Below are positions 44,601-52,370 of a stretch of 64,000 bases of DNA, one piece after another. The notes beneath the pieces are model-generated. The model saw only the letters and a list, made by a program, of their open reading frames with translations, was not told where the DNA came from and ran no database searches. The DNA is from Sinobacterium caligoides. Its GTDB lineage: Bacteria > Pseudomonadota > Gammaproteobacteria > Pseudomonadales > Sinobacteriaceae. Numbering within the stretch: the stretch's first letter is position 1; every line of letters starts with the position of its first letter. The position numbers and the translations under genes were made by a program. Where the stretch lies: assembly GCF_003752585.1 (NCBI RefSeq), contig NZ_RKHR01000005.1:344947-408946 (forward strand). The letters run 5' to 3'.

Positions 44601-45113
44601 TTCATCGAGCTTGCCTTTAAGGGCATTGGTGGCATATTGCGCCTGTCGTTCCTGCACTTTGTTGCTGGGCTGGGGGGCGGTAAAGGCGATTAAATCCGTC
44701 GCCGGGCCTTTTTTGAAGGTGAGAAATAACCAGCAGGCTAGTGTGTACGCCTCTTTGATCAGCCATTGGCTGCTGCCCTTGCCAACCTTTCCCTCATGCG
44801 CAGCCTTATTGCCTTCGCGGCGAATAGCGTGCAACTTGTCGACGATGACCCTGTCTACCACTTCACGAAAAGCATGGCCCTCCAAACGATCCATAAACTT
44901 GTCGTTGGGCAGGCAGGGCAGGTTGAATTCGCGATAGACGATGCCTGTGAGTTTTTCGGCAAAGCAGCGCAGCTTGATTAACGCCGATTGCGGGTCATCG
45001 AAAGCGTATTTTTCAGCATCCGATGCGAACCGTGCTAAATCAGGCCAAAAGGGGATAATAAAATTAAAATTCGAAAATCGGTCAGTATTATCCTTATTAG
45101 GCTTCAATGACAA
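41625..45113 (-). CDS. hsdR: Type I restriction motor/nuclease subunit HsdR (EcoEI-like)
   Basis: The 1162-residue protein begins with an N-terminal DUF4145-like and coiled-coil region (about 160-230). The PD-(D/E)xK nuclease follows, with D276...E291-A-K293 (VDYVLWDDNGKPLAVIEAKR). Next is an SF2 helicase motor with TGTGKT (406-411), a DESH box and a QMVGRGTRLS motif VI. The C-terminal region fits EcoEI-R proteins. It translocates unmethylated DNA and cleaves it. It is 60 bp after the DUF3883-type gene and before hsdM. Confidence 0.93.
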   Translation of the reverse strand: MSLKPNKDNTDRFSNFNFIIPFWPDLARFASDAEKYAFDDPQSALIKLRCFAEKLTGIVYREFNLPCLPNDKFMDRLEGHAFREVVDRVIVDKLHAIRREGNKAAHEGKVGKGSSQWLIKEAYTLACWLFLTFKKGPATDLIAFTAPQPSNKVQERQAQYATNALKGKLDEQEQRHQQLLEELTKSEAVEQLAQQQAALLEKRLDEATRRQYKSQSDTAKNALELNEAETRRRLIDTELHSRGWDIDLVTGKNTEEVTLEEQVDKQPTTSGIGYVDYVLWDDNGKPLAVIEAKRTRESAKKGRQQAKLYADSLEAKYGQRPVIFYTNGYDISIWDDQQGYAPRELYGFYSKSSLQYLMRQRQQRKDFNTAPIDMDIAGRDYQIETISRVCERFAQNSRKALVVQATGTGKTRVSIALSKRLIDAGWAKRVLFLCDRKELRKQAGNAYTEFLSEPVYVVGKSRKADIKNARIYVATYPGMLRIMQEFDPGYFDLIIADESHRSIYNVFGDVFKYFDALQLGLTATPVEMISRSTSRLFGCDYKMPTANYPLEQAVAEGNLVPFKVVSHTTQFLREGIKGHSLSDEQIAELEDQGKDPNTLDFEASAIDKTVFNKDTNRLILRNLMDNGLRLADGQTLGKSMIFARNIAHAELLAELFTEMYPQYGGSFCRVIHSKYERAEELIDDFKNNDGKSNNVTIAVSVDMLDTGIDVPEVLNLVFAKPVKSKVKFWQMVGRGTRLSKDLFGPGRDKEKFLIFDHWANFEYFELDPEEEERQPTKSLSQKLFEARVAYADEALKKGQLDSFGKMVVLIKQDIDSLDDNNINVKDNWQLKQHLSQLDVIHQFSPKTKTDLLDTLAPLMQWRNIQGQSEALKLDMDIANAQYAHLLGASKGDELQQCRQQLSDKVRNLSLHLNQVRSQAATIGQLQDDGFWQTICFDDLEQARTKLRPVIHLQNKGAKPPPEPINIIDIKEDEAEITSAERKTNIRTVDYEIYRQEVEKTLTPLFDKDPVLQKIRAGESISEQELAALNALVHTQNASVDLQLLAEFFPESSAGVDQLLRTIIGLDTAAIELQFQQFVQQHHISLSALQQRFISLLKGEICRRGEITVADLYDQPFQSLHQDGIDGLFQDEQATLIAGFIAGFTVEPGEPRPQLEQEVAVSN

Positions 45114-45173
45114 AACGTAACTCCTTCCCCGAGTGAAGACTTAAACTTACAGTTCTTATCGTTTTATTCTTCA

Positions 45174-46508
45174 TCAAAAACTCGCCCTATAAGTAGTCGG
45201 CTGTAACTTCAGGTGTTGCTCCACCGCCCCCGCTAACCGATAAATCCTCGCCTGCCGGTTAAAATCAAACACTCGATACAAACTGTATTGATCGGCGTAT
45301 TCGCGGGCGTAGGCCAGCTCGTTATCAGTGATAAAAAACGGCTGATGCTTGCCACTGTTGGTGGTCTTCACCTCGATGAAATGTGGTGTATCGATAGGCT
45401 TGTTATCCCGCCATACGAACGAGCGCACATCATAACCTAAACCGTCGCCTTTCTCTTTACTGCTCCACAACACTTCTTCCGCTAAATCATCCCTACCCGC
45501 TTGCCGAAGGCGGTGCTGCTCGAGAGCCACCACAAACTGCTCCCCCGCGTTGCCCAGCGAGCGGTTGCGTGCTTCACGCGCTGCATAGTCTGTGCGATAG
45601 GCAAGAAATTTGCGCGGGCGGGCTGGCGCTGGCGGCGGTGGCTCTGGCAAATCAGGGTCTAACACCTTATCCCAGTCGAGCTGTTGCTCTGCGATCGCTT
45701 GTTCTGGGGCTTGTATCGCGGTATCGATAACGCCTGCCAAATCTTGCCATTGCGCCGGGCATGCCAAGCGTGCCTGTACAGCCTGCTTCAATTGTGCTTG
45801 GTAGTTATAGGCGGGCTTATAGCCTGTTAAGTAAAACGGCTGGCCCAAGTCGATCATAATCGCCGAGATGTTTTGGTGCTTAAACTCCACCGCGCCTTTA
45901 CTGCGGTTGTTCAGCTTTTGTTGTAGCTGACGGTTATGGGCGGCCTTGTTTAACGGCTGTCCTGCCAGCTGTTTAAAGAGCATGGCAAAGTAATCGTCTA
46001 CCGCCGCCTCACACTCCAGCCAGTTCCAACCCTGCCCGACGTCGAGTAAGGCCTGGCGCTGCTGGTCGCCTATCACCACATTTTGATGCAACGCCGCGGT
46101 GAGTAGTTGGCGTGCTGTGCTGTTAGCCAGTAACTCAAACAGCACATCGTCGACACGGGCGTAAAGAATATATTGATCGATGGTGCCGGGACCGGTGACC
46201 CTCTTTAAGTTTTCATAAGCGGCACGCTGGCCGGGCCTTGGCTGGTGATGCCAAAAGCTTTCCCGCTTTAAGTGAAAGAACGGCAGGTAGGGGTTATCGT
46301 GATCGCGTGCGCCACGCAGGGGGGCGAAGTGCTTGCTAAAGGCGGTAGTCAGCGCATCGTTGTAGTAGATCTCGTTTTCAACAATCGTGCCGTTATCAAT
46401 CAGCTCCATCACCGCCAATAGCATCGCCACCTTATGCGGGCTGGCCTGCCCCGTCGAACGATTGAGGTTCAGGTCAGCAAAACGCCGCTCATAATCCAGC
46501 AAACTCAT
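45174..46508 (-). CDS. DUF3883-domain protein, putative restriction endonuclease
   Basis: Start at ATG 46508, overlapping the methyltransferase stop by 4 bases (ATGA), giving 444 residues. The C-terminal ~120 residues (GNAGEQFVVALEQHRL, KGDGLGYDVRSF, DTPHFIEVKTTN) match DUF3883, a PD-(D/E)xK-like nuclease fold with D, E-V-K as catalytic triad. The N-terminal half (SPHKVAMLLAVMELIDNGTI, ENEIYYNDALTTAF, HLKRESFW) resembles the N-terminal region of HNH restriction proteins of the phosphorothioation-linked type. Nuclease of a modification-dependent or stand-alone defence module; co-transcribed with the methyltransferase. Confidence 0.65.
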   Translation of the reverse strand: MSLLDYERRFADLNLNRSTGQASPHKVAMLLAVMELIDNGTIVENEIYYNDALTTAFSKHFAPLRGARDHDNPYLPFFHLKRESFWHHQPRPGQRAAYENLKRVTGPGTIDQYILYARVDDVLFELLANSTARQLLTAALHQNVVIGDQQRQALLDVGQGWNWLECEAAVDDYFAMLFKQLAGQPLNKAAHNRQLQQKLNNRSKGAVEFKHQNISAIMIDLGQPFYLTGYKPAYNYQAQLKQAVQARLACPAQWQDLAGVIDTAIQAPEQAIAEQQLDWDKVLDPDLPEPPPPAPARPRKFLAYRTDYAAREARNRSLGNAGEQFVVALEQHRLRQAGRDDLAEEVLWSSKEKGDGLGYDVRSFVWRDNKPIDTPHFIEVKTTNSGKHQPFFITDNELAYAREYADQYSLYRVFDFNRQARIYRLAGAVEQHLKLQPTTYRASF

Positions 46509-47083
46509 TGCACCCCGCCCTCGCCTGTCGGCCCCATCACCACATACCGCCAAACCACCCCGTCGCGCCCATACTTATCGTCGCTGCTCAGCAACACGCC
46601 CTCACCAAACTGGGCGGTATCTACCGGGTAGAAGCGGCGCTCGGTTTCATCGGCTTGGTTGCGCCAGCTAATCACCAGGTTGCCGGTGGGGGCCAGCAGT
46701 TGCTGCAGTCGGCTGAGTGCTTGGGTTTGTTCCGCCGGCGGCAGGTGCATCCAGACGGCGCTGGCGAGAATCAGGTCGTAACCGCTCTCTTGCCCAGCCT
46801 GGCTGCTCAGCTGCGGCAGCGTATCGTCACACCAATCGATGGCGAGGCCGGCGGCGAGTGGCTCGGCTTCGCGCAGTGCCGCCACCGGCTCAATCGCCTG
46901 CACCTGCCAGCCCAAACTCGCCAACCAGGCGGCGTCGCGACCGCTGCCCGCGCCAACATCTAGCGCGCGCCCCGGTTGAACCGGTAGGTAACGCAACCAG
47001 CTGGCATGCACCCGCTCCGGCGCTTGCTCGTTGTACTGACGGCTCAGCCTCGCCGCATGGCGACGATAGAAATCAAGACTCAT
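46505..47083 (-). CDS. Class I SAM-dependent methyltransferase
   Basis: The 192-residue protein has LDVGAGSGRDAAWLASLGWQVQAIEP as motif I of Rossmann methyltransferases and IDWCDDTLPQL and YDLILASAVWMHL as later motifs. It resembles TehB/UbiE-like small-molecule methyltransferases more than DNA methylases (no NPPY-type motif). It is the first gene of the defence operon. Target unknown. Confidence 0.7.
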   Translation of the reverse strand: MSLDFYRRHAARLSRQYNEQAPERVHASWLRYLPVQPGRALDVGAGSGRDAAWLASLGWQVQAIEPVAALREAEPLAAGLAIDWCDDTLPQLSSQAGQESGYDLILASAVWMHLPPAEQTQALSRLQQLLAPTGNLVISWRNQADETERRFYPVDTAQFGEGVLLSSDDKYGRDGVVWRYVVMGPTGEGGVQ

Positions 47084-47412
47084 CGCTCAATGAGCGGGCA
47101 AAGCGGAACCATCACGCGCCTCCTGTCTCGGCTCACACCTTGTGAACGCTATACTGTATAGGGCCAACACATTAACAAATTCGCCCTAGCACAACCAGAG
47201 TTTCTCATGCGCTTAAGCGCTTTATTTTCAGACAATTAACCGATATAAACACAGCCCTTGTGGCACTAGCGCAACACCAAAACGATCGGTCTAATTGACG
47301 GTAAAAAGTCACTATCAGGCGACTCCGGCTATCGCCCCATCAACCGCATTATCAACGGGCGAATAGCACAATAGATAACGGTATAATATACGTGTAATTG
47401 ATTTACCGCCCA
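47084..47412. promoter_or_regulatory. Upstream region of the defence operon with a 13-bp palindrome
   Basis: CTATACTGTATAG (47149-47161) is a perfect 13-bp palindrome 66-78 bp before the first gene of the defence operon. No other regulator gene is adjacent. The rest of the region has no gene. Confidence 0.45.
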
Positions 47413-47452
47413 AAAAAATGCCCGCCGCCGCTGTTAAGCGACGACGGGCATC
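47413..47452 (-). terminator. Strong intrinsic terminator of the VPLPA-CTERM gene
   Basis: A 15-bp stem beginning ATGCCC with few mismatches and loop TTAC/GTTA; read on the minus strand it is followed by seven T. It lies 36 bp beyond the stop at 47488. Confidence 0.9.
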
Positions 47453-47487
47453 AATAGGAGTAAGGAGAGAGTTAGCTATTACTTGCC

Positions 47488-48279
47488 TCAGGCAACCTTA
47501 CGGGCTTTGCGGCGCGAGACAAAACCAAGGCCGGCAATGGCTGAACCGAATAACCAAACGGCGCCGGGGAGCGGCACAGACGAGACTTCATCTGCAGGGC
47601 CTGGGAAGTATTCATAGTAGTGGTCGTCATCATGAATAAGAGTGTAGAGTGAATAGCTTGTCGTTGTGACCCCTGAATTCATTCCTGTTCTAACGTCATA
47701 GGTTTCTAATGTGATATCGATCAGATCGTATAGGCCAAAGTCGACACTCTCTCTATAGTTAAAAGTAAGGTCCAGCTTTACGCCGTCAATGCTCGGCCCA
47801 CTTAATTCGCTACATGCATCCAACCACTCCGGGTCTGACTGACAGCCATAGCCACCGGCAAAACTTGCCACATCATTACCATCATTCAGCACTTCCCCTG
47901 AGCGATAGGTATAAACAAACGTATCATTATCATCGTCGACTACGGCCTCAGTGTACTCCGCGAAAGGCTCGAAGGTGTAACCACTACCGGCCTCATAACG
48001 ATGATGAATCGTTGTGGTGAAACCTGCGATCTGGTACGTCTCCTGGATATGAAGCGGCACTACATGGGTTAACTCAAAACTATCGATCCCCCCAGCCACC
48101 AAAAAGTCGCCCTCCTCATTGATCGTCATATCGAGCTCACCATAGACAAACCGCTCACCAACCAGCTCTCCGGTTCCTTGCGCAGCCTCTACGCTATCAA
48201 CCTGCATTATAAAAGGCAGGGTAAACGCCTGAGCATTCGCCGCCAAGCCGAGCAATGACACTAACAGTAGTTTTTTCAT
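47488..48279 (-). CDS. Exported VPLPA-CTERM sorting-domain protein 1
   Basis: Start at ATG 48279 (AAAGGAATATACG before it), 263 residues, signal peptide (MKKLLLVSLLGLAANAQA). The C-terminus VPLPGAVWLFGSAIAGLGFV followed by SRRKARK is the VPLPA-CTERM anchor: motif, TM helix and basic tail, as handled by exosortase-type proteins. Middle part is beta-rich with acidic patches and two Cys. It is 268 bp from a paralog in the same direction. No exosortase gene is in the window. Confidence 0.8.
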   Translation of the reverse strand: MKKLLLVSLLGLAANAQAFTLPFIMQVDSVEAAQGTGELVGERFVYGELDMTINEEGDFLVAGGIDSFELTHVVPLHIQETYQIAGFTTTIHHRYEAGSGYTFEPFAEYTEAVVDDDNDTFVYTYRSGEVLNDGNDVASFAGGYGCQSDPEWLDACSELSGPSIDGVKLDLTFNYRESVDFGLYDLIDITLETYDVRTGMNSGVTTTSYSLYTLIHDDDHYYEYFPGPADEVSSVPLPGAVWLFGSAIAGLGFVSRRKARKVA

Positions 48280-48462
48280 CGTATATTCCTTTATTTTTAT
48301 CTTATTTGTAATATCACCATGCACATCTAACCATCACACTATATTTACAACGCAAGTACTAAGCCAACTGATAGAAAGCGCTCAATTCGGCTTATTAACT
48401 CTGGTATTTTTTAGCAGAAAACCACTAGCCTGTAAGCTTTATCGGCGTCGACAAAGGCGGAT

Positions 48463-48510
48463 TAAAAAACTCAATATTCATCACTACAATTAACGAAAGA
48501 GAATATTGAG
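48463..48510 (-). terminator. Intrinsic terminator of the second VPLPA-CTERM gene
   Basis: CTCAATATTC (48470-48479) pairs exactly with GAATATTGAG (48501-48510) over a 21-base loop. On the minus strand six T follow. 38 bp past the stop at 48548. Confidence 0.7.
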
Positions 48511-48547
48511 CGGATACCACCAAGAAATAAAGCGCTAAGAATTACGC

Positions 48548-49405
48548 TCAGGAGGCAATACGGTTTCTTCGGCGTGCAAGTATGCCGAAGCCTGCCAGAG
48601 CCGAGCTAAACAGCCACACTGCACCGGGGACCGGCACCTGCGATACAGGCAGGTTTTCACACATCTGCGACCAATTTATATCACAATCAACCACAATCCC
48701 CTGTGAAGAAGGCTCGGATGGCGAAGGCGATGTTGTGGGCTCTAGCTCGTCAGCAATATCAGATATGGGTTGCGCTGACCCCCAGGCGACGAACGCTCCT
48801 GTACCGTAAAAAAAGCTTAACTTCTCTGAATAAGCGCCTCCTGTTGTAATATCAGTAAACACTAAAAAGTCCAATATTGTTGGTTCACTCTCCACCCAAT
48901 GAACTAAAAGCACCAGTCCATAGGCGTCAATAGCCGTTCCTGAAACCCCCTCACAGCCCTCCACGGCCGCAGAACTTGACTGACAGTTATAACCTCCATC
49001 AAACGACGACATCTCACCACTATCAGCCCCGCCAGTAAAAGCAAGATAAGCAAAGCCGTCTAACTCCCCCTCATCTCTATCCTCGATATCAAAAGAGGTC
49101 GTGTTAAACGTATAGCGACTACCCTGTTCGTAGGTATGAGCAATATGGACCTGCTCATCACCCTGGAACGATTCTTCAACTGTCAACGCTTCAACATAAG
49201 TCATACTAAAGCTATTAATGCCAAAAAGTTCTCCCTCCCCTATATCCGTATCAATATCCAGTTCGGCAAAAATAGCCCCTTCATTCGCACTTATTGCCTC
49301 TCCTCCCTGGGTGATTACATCCAGCACCTGCATATCAAAAGTGATGATCTCTGCTTGAGCACTCGCCGCCAGAGAAATCATTGTCGCCATCAGTAGTTTT
49401 TTCAT
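48548..49405 (-). CDS. Exported VPLPA-CTERM sorting-domain protein 2
   Basis: The 285-residue protein has a signal peptide (MKKLLMATMISLAASAQA) and C-terminal VPVPGAVWLFSSALAGFGIL followed by ARRRNR. It is paralogous to protein 1: both contain VEALTVEESFQGDEQVHIAHTYEQGSRYTF-like and GGYNCQS-like blocks. The 33 bp around the start (33 identical bases including CATCGTATATTCCTTTATT) are the same in both genes. The pair is a tandem duplication. Confidence 0.8.
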   Translation of the reverse strand: MKKLLMATMISLAASAQAEIITFDMQVLDVITQGGEAISANEGAIFAELDIDTDIGEGELFGINSFSMTYVEALTVEESFQGDEQVHIAHTYEQGSRYTFNTTSFDIEDRDEGELDGFAYLAFTGGADSGEMSSFDGGYNCQSSSAAVEGCEGVSGTAIDAYGLVLLVHWVESEPTILDFLVFTDITTGGAYSEKLSFFYGTGAFVAWGSAQPISDIADELEPTTSPSPSEPSSQGIVVDCDINWSQMCENLPVSQVPVPGAVWLFSSALAGFGILARRRNRIAS

Positions 49406-49530
49406 CGTATATTCCTTTATTTTTATAATCTATTCCATACAGACTCGCGATTTTGACTACTACGCCTGCTTTATAACGCAATTATTACGCCAACGGCACT
49501 CATTACACTGAGTAGTTAAATTGCCCGTCT

Positions 49531-50997
49531 TTGGCACAGGAAAAAGGACAATACTCTGTAAGTAATATCGGCAGTATAAATGCGATATTTGACTTTATTA
49601 AAAAGACAAACTACCGATTCAACAATGCGCTTCCCTGCACGCCCCCGCCTAACAACGAGTTATTCCATTACCCCCTAAACCCCCCTCAGATTAAGGGGCG
49701 CAGAATCGAGCGCCTCGCATACGCTTATGCCTTTCCGTTCACCCACGTTAAGAATCAAGGACGATTCATGGAACTTAATCAGGATAACTATACCTATCTG
49801 GCTTTAAATCATTGCGACATACAGCTCTCGCCCGCCGAGGTGCTGCAGCTGAATGCGCTGCCAATGATTCCCTTTAAACACTCCTTACATAACGACAACA
49901 ATTTTGGTTATCAGATTTTTTTGTCGGGGTATTCGAACTCTGTTTTTGAAAGAGAGATGTCATCTGACTATGCAAACAACCTTGAAACAAGTATTGATCG
50001 ACTAAAATCAGAACCCAGACCGAGCAACAGCCACACCCTTAAGGGCAGTACCGACACCTACAGTATAAACAGCAGTTACTACCGCATTGACTATCGTATC
50101 TATAGCGGTCAAATCACCATATTTAATATCCAACTCTCAAAGCGGTACCAAAATGAAAGAGACCGTCAGGAGAAAAACGGCCTCTACAGCGTCACAAAGA
50201 ATCTTTCTGGCAATTGGCAGGTCGCGCGAAAAACCGATCAGGTGAAAACGGCATACGCCGCCGTCAATGGCCAATCAAACAACCTCGCCAAAGCCACCTG
50301 GCTGATGGGCAGCCACCTGGAGTTTGAGTTTGGTGATACCGTGCAGGAGTATTCACTGTTTCATAACCCCAGCGTCGGCGGCCCCGGCGATACTTGGGAG
50401 TCACTGCAGGATAAACTCGGCTTCACCACACCGGTGACCCAGGCCTTTGCTAAGGTCCTCGCCAACACACAACAAAACGGCCACAGCACCGATTGGCTAG
50501 TGCACAGCCAGGGCGCCATCATCTTCTCCGAGGCGGTGCGCTATCTGCTCAACGGCAATAGCAGCTCTGCCATCACCAGCCTCCAATTTAACGGCCTACG
50601 TCATCCGGAGCGGGGCAGCTTACTCGATAAACAGCGTGTCGCCCTGCACGGTAACGCCAACAACAACCTGCGCAGTGGCTTGCTGTTTAAACGTGCCGGG
50701 GTAGATGTCATCGCTATCCGCGCCCACGATTACGACCTGGTAAGCAATATCGTCGGTAAGAATACAGTCAATCCACGAAAGCTGTTAGGCTCTATCGTGT
50801 ATGCTAACCATGTCTTTAACGGCTCTATCGCACAGAGCCCGCACACCACCACGCAGAGCATGGCTAGCTGGCAATTCAACATGGCTCACGGACCGGGCCG
50901 AGGGCGTAACCCCCTGCAGCAAGCCTTACATAACGGCCGCCAAGCCATCGACAACACCAAGGATACGGTGAAAGCCTTAACAAACTATCTGTCATGA
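49531..50997 (+). CDS. Lipase-type putative effector with intact Ser elbow (third member of the X family)
   Basis: TTG start at 49531 is the only start after the in-frame stop at 49513; 488 residues. VHSQGA (324-329, Ser326) is a classic nucleophile elbow of alpha/beta hydrolases, preceded by FHNPSVGGPGDTW and DKLGFTTPVTQAFAKVL as in type VI phospholipase-like effectors. His399 (RAHDYDLVSNIVG) is a candidate triad His. No signal peptide. It overlaps the exported Y-like gene by 4 bases. X1 and X2 are distant relatives lacking the Ser. Activity on phospholipids is inferred. Confidence 0.6.
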   Translation: MAQEKGQYSVSNIGSINAIFDFIKKTNYRFNNALPCTPPPNNELFHYPLNPPQIKGRRIERLAYAYAFPFTHVKNQGRFMELNQDNYTYLALNHCDIQLSPAEVLQLNALPMIPFKHSLHNDNNFGYQIFLSGYSNSVFEREMSSDYANNLETSIDRLKSEPRPSNSHTLKGSTDTYSINSSYYRIDYRIYSGQITIFNIQLSKRYQNERDRQEKNGLYSVTKNLSGNWQVARKTDQVKTAYAAVNGQSNNLAKATWLMGSHLEFEFGDTVQEYSLFHNPSVGGPGDTWESLQDKLGFTTPVTQAFAKVLANTQQNGHSTDWLVHSQGAIIFSEAVRYLLNGNSSSAITSLQFNGLRHPERGSLLDKQRVALHGNANNNLRSGLLFKRAGVDVIAIRAHDYDLVSNIVGKNTVNPRKLLGSIVYANHVFNGSIAQSPHTTTQSMASWQFNMAHGPGRGRNPLQQALHNGRQAIDNTKDTVKALTNYLS

Positions 50998-51890
50998 ACC
51001 CCTTACTTCACACATTACTGGTCATTGTTATGCTCTCTTTTATTCGTCAGGCCCTCGGCATGGGCAGCACCGCCCCTGCCCCACTCACCGCCCCACGTTA
51101 TGTTGACCTTGGCGGCAACCAATTTCAGTTCGCGCTGCCGGAGGATTTCAGCCGCGATATGCCCGCAGAACCCCTGGTTACCCAGTTAAATGTTGACGAT
51201 GCCAGCCGCTTTACGCCACCCAATCACGGCCTATTATTGCAACGCTGGTGGGATATCAAACAGCCAGGCTGGTTCGGCAAAAACCTCGGCACGATTATGC
51301 TATCGATCAACGTGCTACCAAAACCGCAGAACACAGAACAGCTGCTAGACGATAGCCCGTACGGTCTGCACGACCGGCTCGGCTTTATGCTGATGCTGAA
51401 TCAAGTCCTCTACGAGCGCTACCCCGACAGCCGTATTTTTAAAGACGGTGAGCCCCCCCTGTACTCACCGTCAGCGTTCGTCTTCATGCTCGGCGCGAAG
51501 TTACAAAGCGGCTTTCGTAATCAAACCGCTAACCAGCAACAATGGACGCGTTATGATGTTTCCGGCCCGGAGGCTCTCATTATTGCCAATTACGCCATCC
51601 CGCTGACGCCAGGTTGTTTTTTAGAGGCATCGTTTCACTACAGCCCAAACCGTCATATTCCCCCGCGACTCTTTGGTGACATCGCCTTCGAGAAGATGCG
51701 TCCGGTGATCGAGAGTTTTGCCATCCAATACAAGGCAGATAACCCGATGCAGGCGGTGGTCGGCGGGCAATGGCTGGAGCAAACCCCGGACCAGGTGCTG
51801 CAACAGCACGAGACGGTCATCGGGCCGCGCCTGTTCGGCGAGCAGAGTTATCGTGGCATGCTTGAGCACCGAGCGCTGCTGCTAGAGTAA
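50994..51890 (+). CDS. Exported immunity-like protein, third member of the Y family
   Basis: The 298-residue protein has a signal peptide or N-terminal anchor (MNPLLHTLLVIVMLSFIRQALG). The mature part shares the block order of the Y family (YVDLGGNQFQFALPEDF, RWWDIKQPGWFG, NYAIPLTPGCFLEASFHYSPN, FEKMRPVIESF) with Y1, Y2 and W. The ATG lies in the last 4 bases of the lipase gene. A periplasmic protein suits a lipase acting on the periplasmic face; the Y proteins without signals differ in this. Confidence 0.6.
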   Translation: MNPLLHTLLVIVMLSFIRQALGMGSTAPAPLTAPRYVDLGGNQFQFALPEDFSRDMPAEPLVTQLNVDDASRFTPPNHGLLLQRWWDIKQPGWFGKNLGTIMLSINVLPKPQNTEQLLDDSPYGLHDRLGFMLMLNQVLYERYPDSRIFKDGEPPLYSPSAFVFMLGAKLQSGFRNQTANQQQWTRYDVSGPEALIIANYAIPLTPGCFLEASFHYSPNRHIPPRLFGDIAFEKMRPVIESFAIQYKADNPMQAVVGGQWLEQTPDQVLQQHETVIGPRLFGEQSYRGMLEHRALLLE

Positions 51891-52046
51891 TCACGCAGGC
51901 GTAATCGGTCTTTGTTCACTAAGCTTGTCAATGCCTCGCTGAGTGCCGACGCCGTCAAAGCGACACAGCAGGATGGTGCGAGGTGTATAATGGAAGGGAC
52001 TAGCAGGCCGTTTGAGACAGGCGGCAGCGCACGGGGGTATACAACG

Positions 52047-52280
52047 ATGATCAAGACACGCAGAGACACCGTTACCGAGGCCGACTATACCATTGTCGAC
52101 TATGGCTGGGATGATCGCTTGGCGGGCAAGCGGGAGACAGACAACCCCTACCCGATCAATAACTGGAAGCACTACGATTGGGAAAAGGGTTGGAAGATGG
52201 CCGATATCACAGACGAGATCGACCATTATATGCACCCTGCCGCGCAGCCCAAGAAGCCATCACAGTCACCACCGGTGTGA
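52047..52280 (+). CDS. RMF-like small protein
   Basis: Start at ATG 52047 (GGGGGT upstream), 77 residues. GWDDRLAGKRETDNPYPINNWKHYDWEKGWKMAD follows the pattern of ribosome modulation factor (G...A.G......PY......W..GW...). The 28-residue tail is polar. If correct it would pair ribosomes into inactive 100S dimers in stationary phase; the match is weak and only by eye. Confidence 0.5.
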   Translation: MIKTRRDTVTEADYTIVDYGWDDRLAGKRETDNPYPINNWKHYDWEKGWKMADITDEIDHYMHPAAQPKKPSQSPPV

Positions 52281-52294
52281 TGACTACAGCAGGT

Positions 52295-52315
52295 GGCCGG
52301 GCATATCGCCCGGCC
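52295..52315 (+). terminator. Hairpin after the RMF-like gene
   Basis: GGCCGGGC (52295-52302) and GCCCGGCC (52308-52315) with a 5-base loop, 15 bp past the stop. No T-tract; also serves convergent gene 52371 by position. Confidence 0.6.
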
Positions 52316-52370
52316 CTAAGTCAGCTGTTTAGAACTTAAAACGAGCTGCCACTTAAAACGAACAAGCTAT

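Noticed and set aside
40007..44981. Long plus-strand frames opposite hsdM and hsdR
   Set aside because: High-GC codon bias on the opposite strand produces these; none has a family likeness.
45174..46508. Calling the 444-residue protein an HNH restriction enzyme
   Set aside because: The N-terminus resembles such proteins, but no HNH motif is present; the C-terminus is DUF3883.
47149..47161. LexA/SOS box before the defence operon
   Set aside because: The palindrome does not fit CTGT-N8-ACAG.
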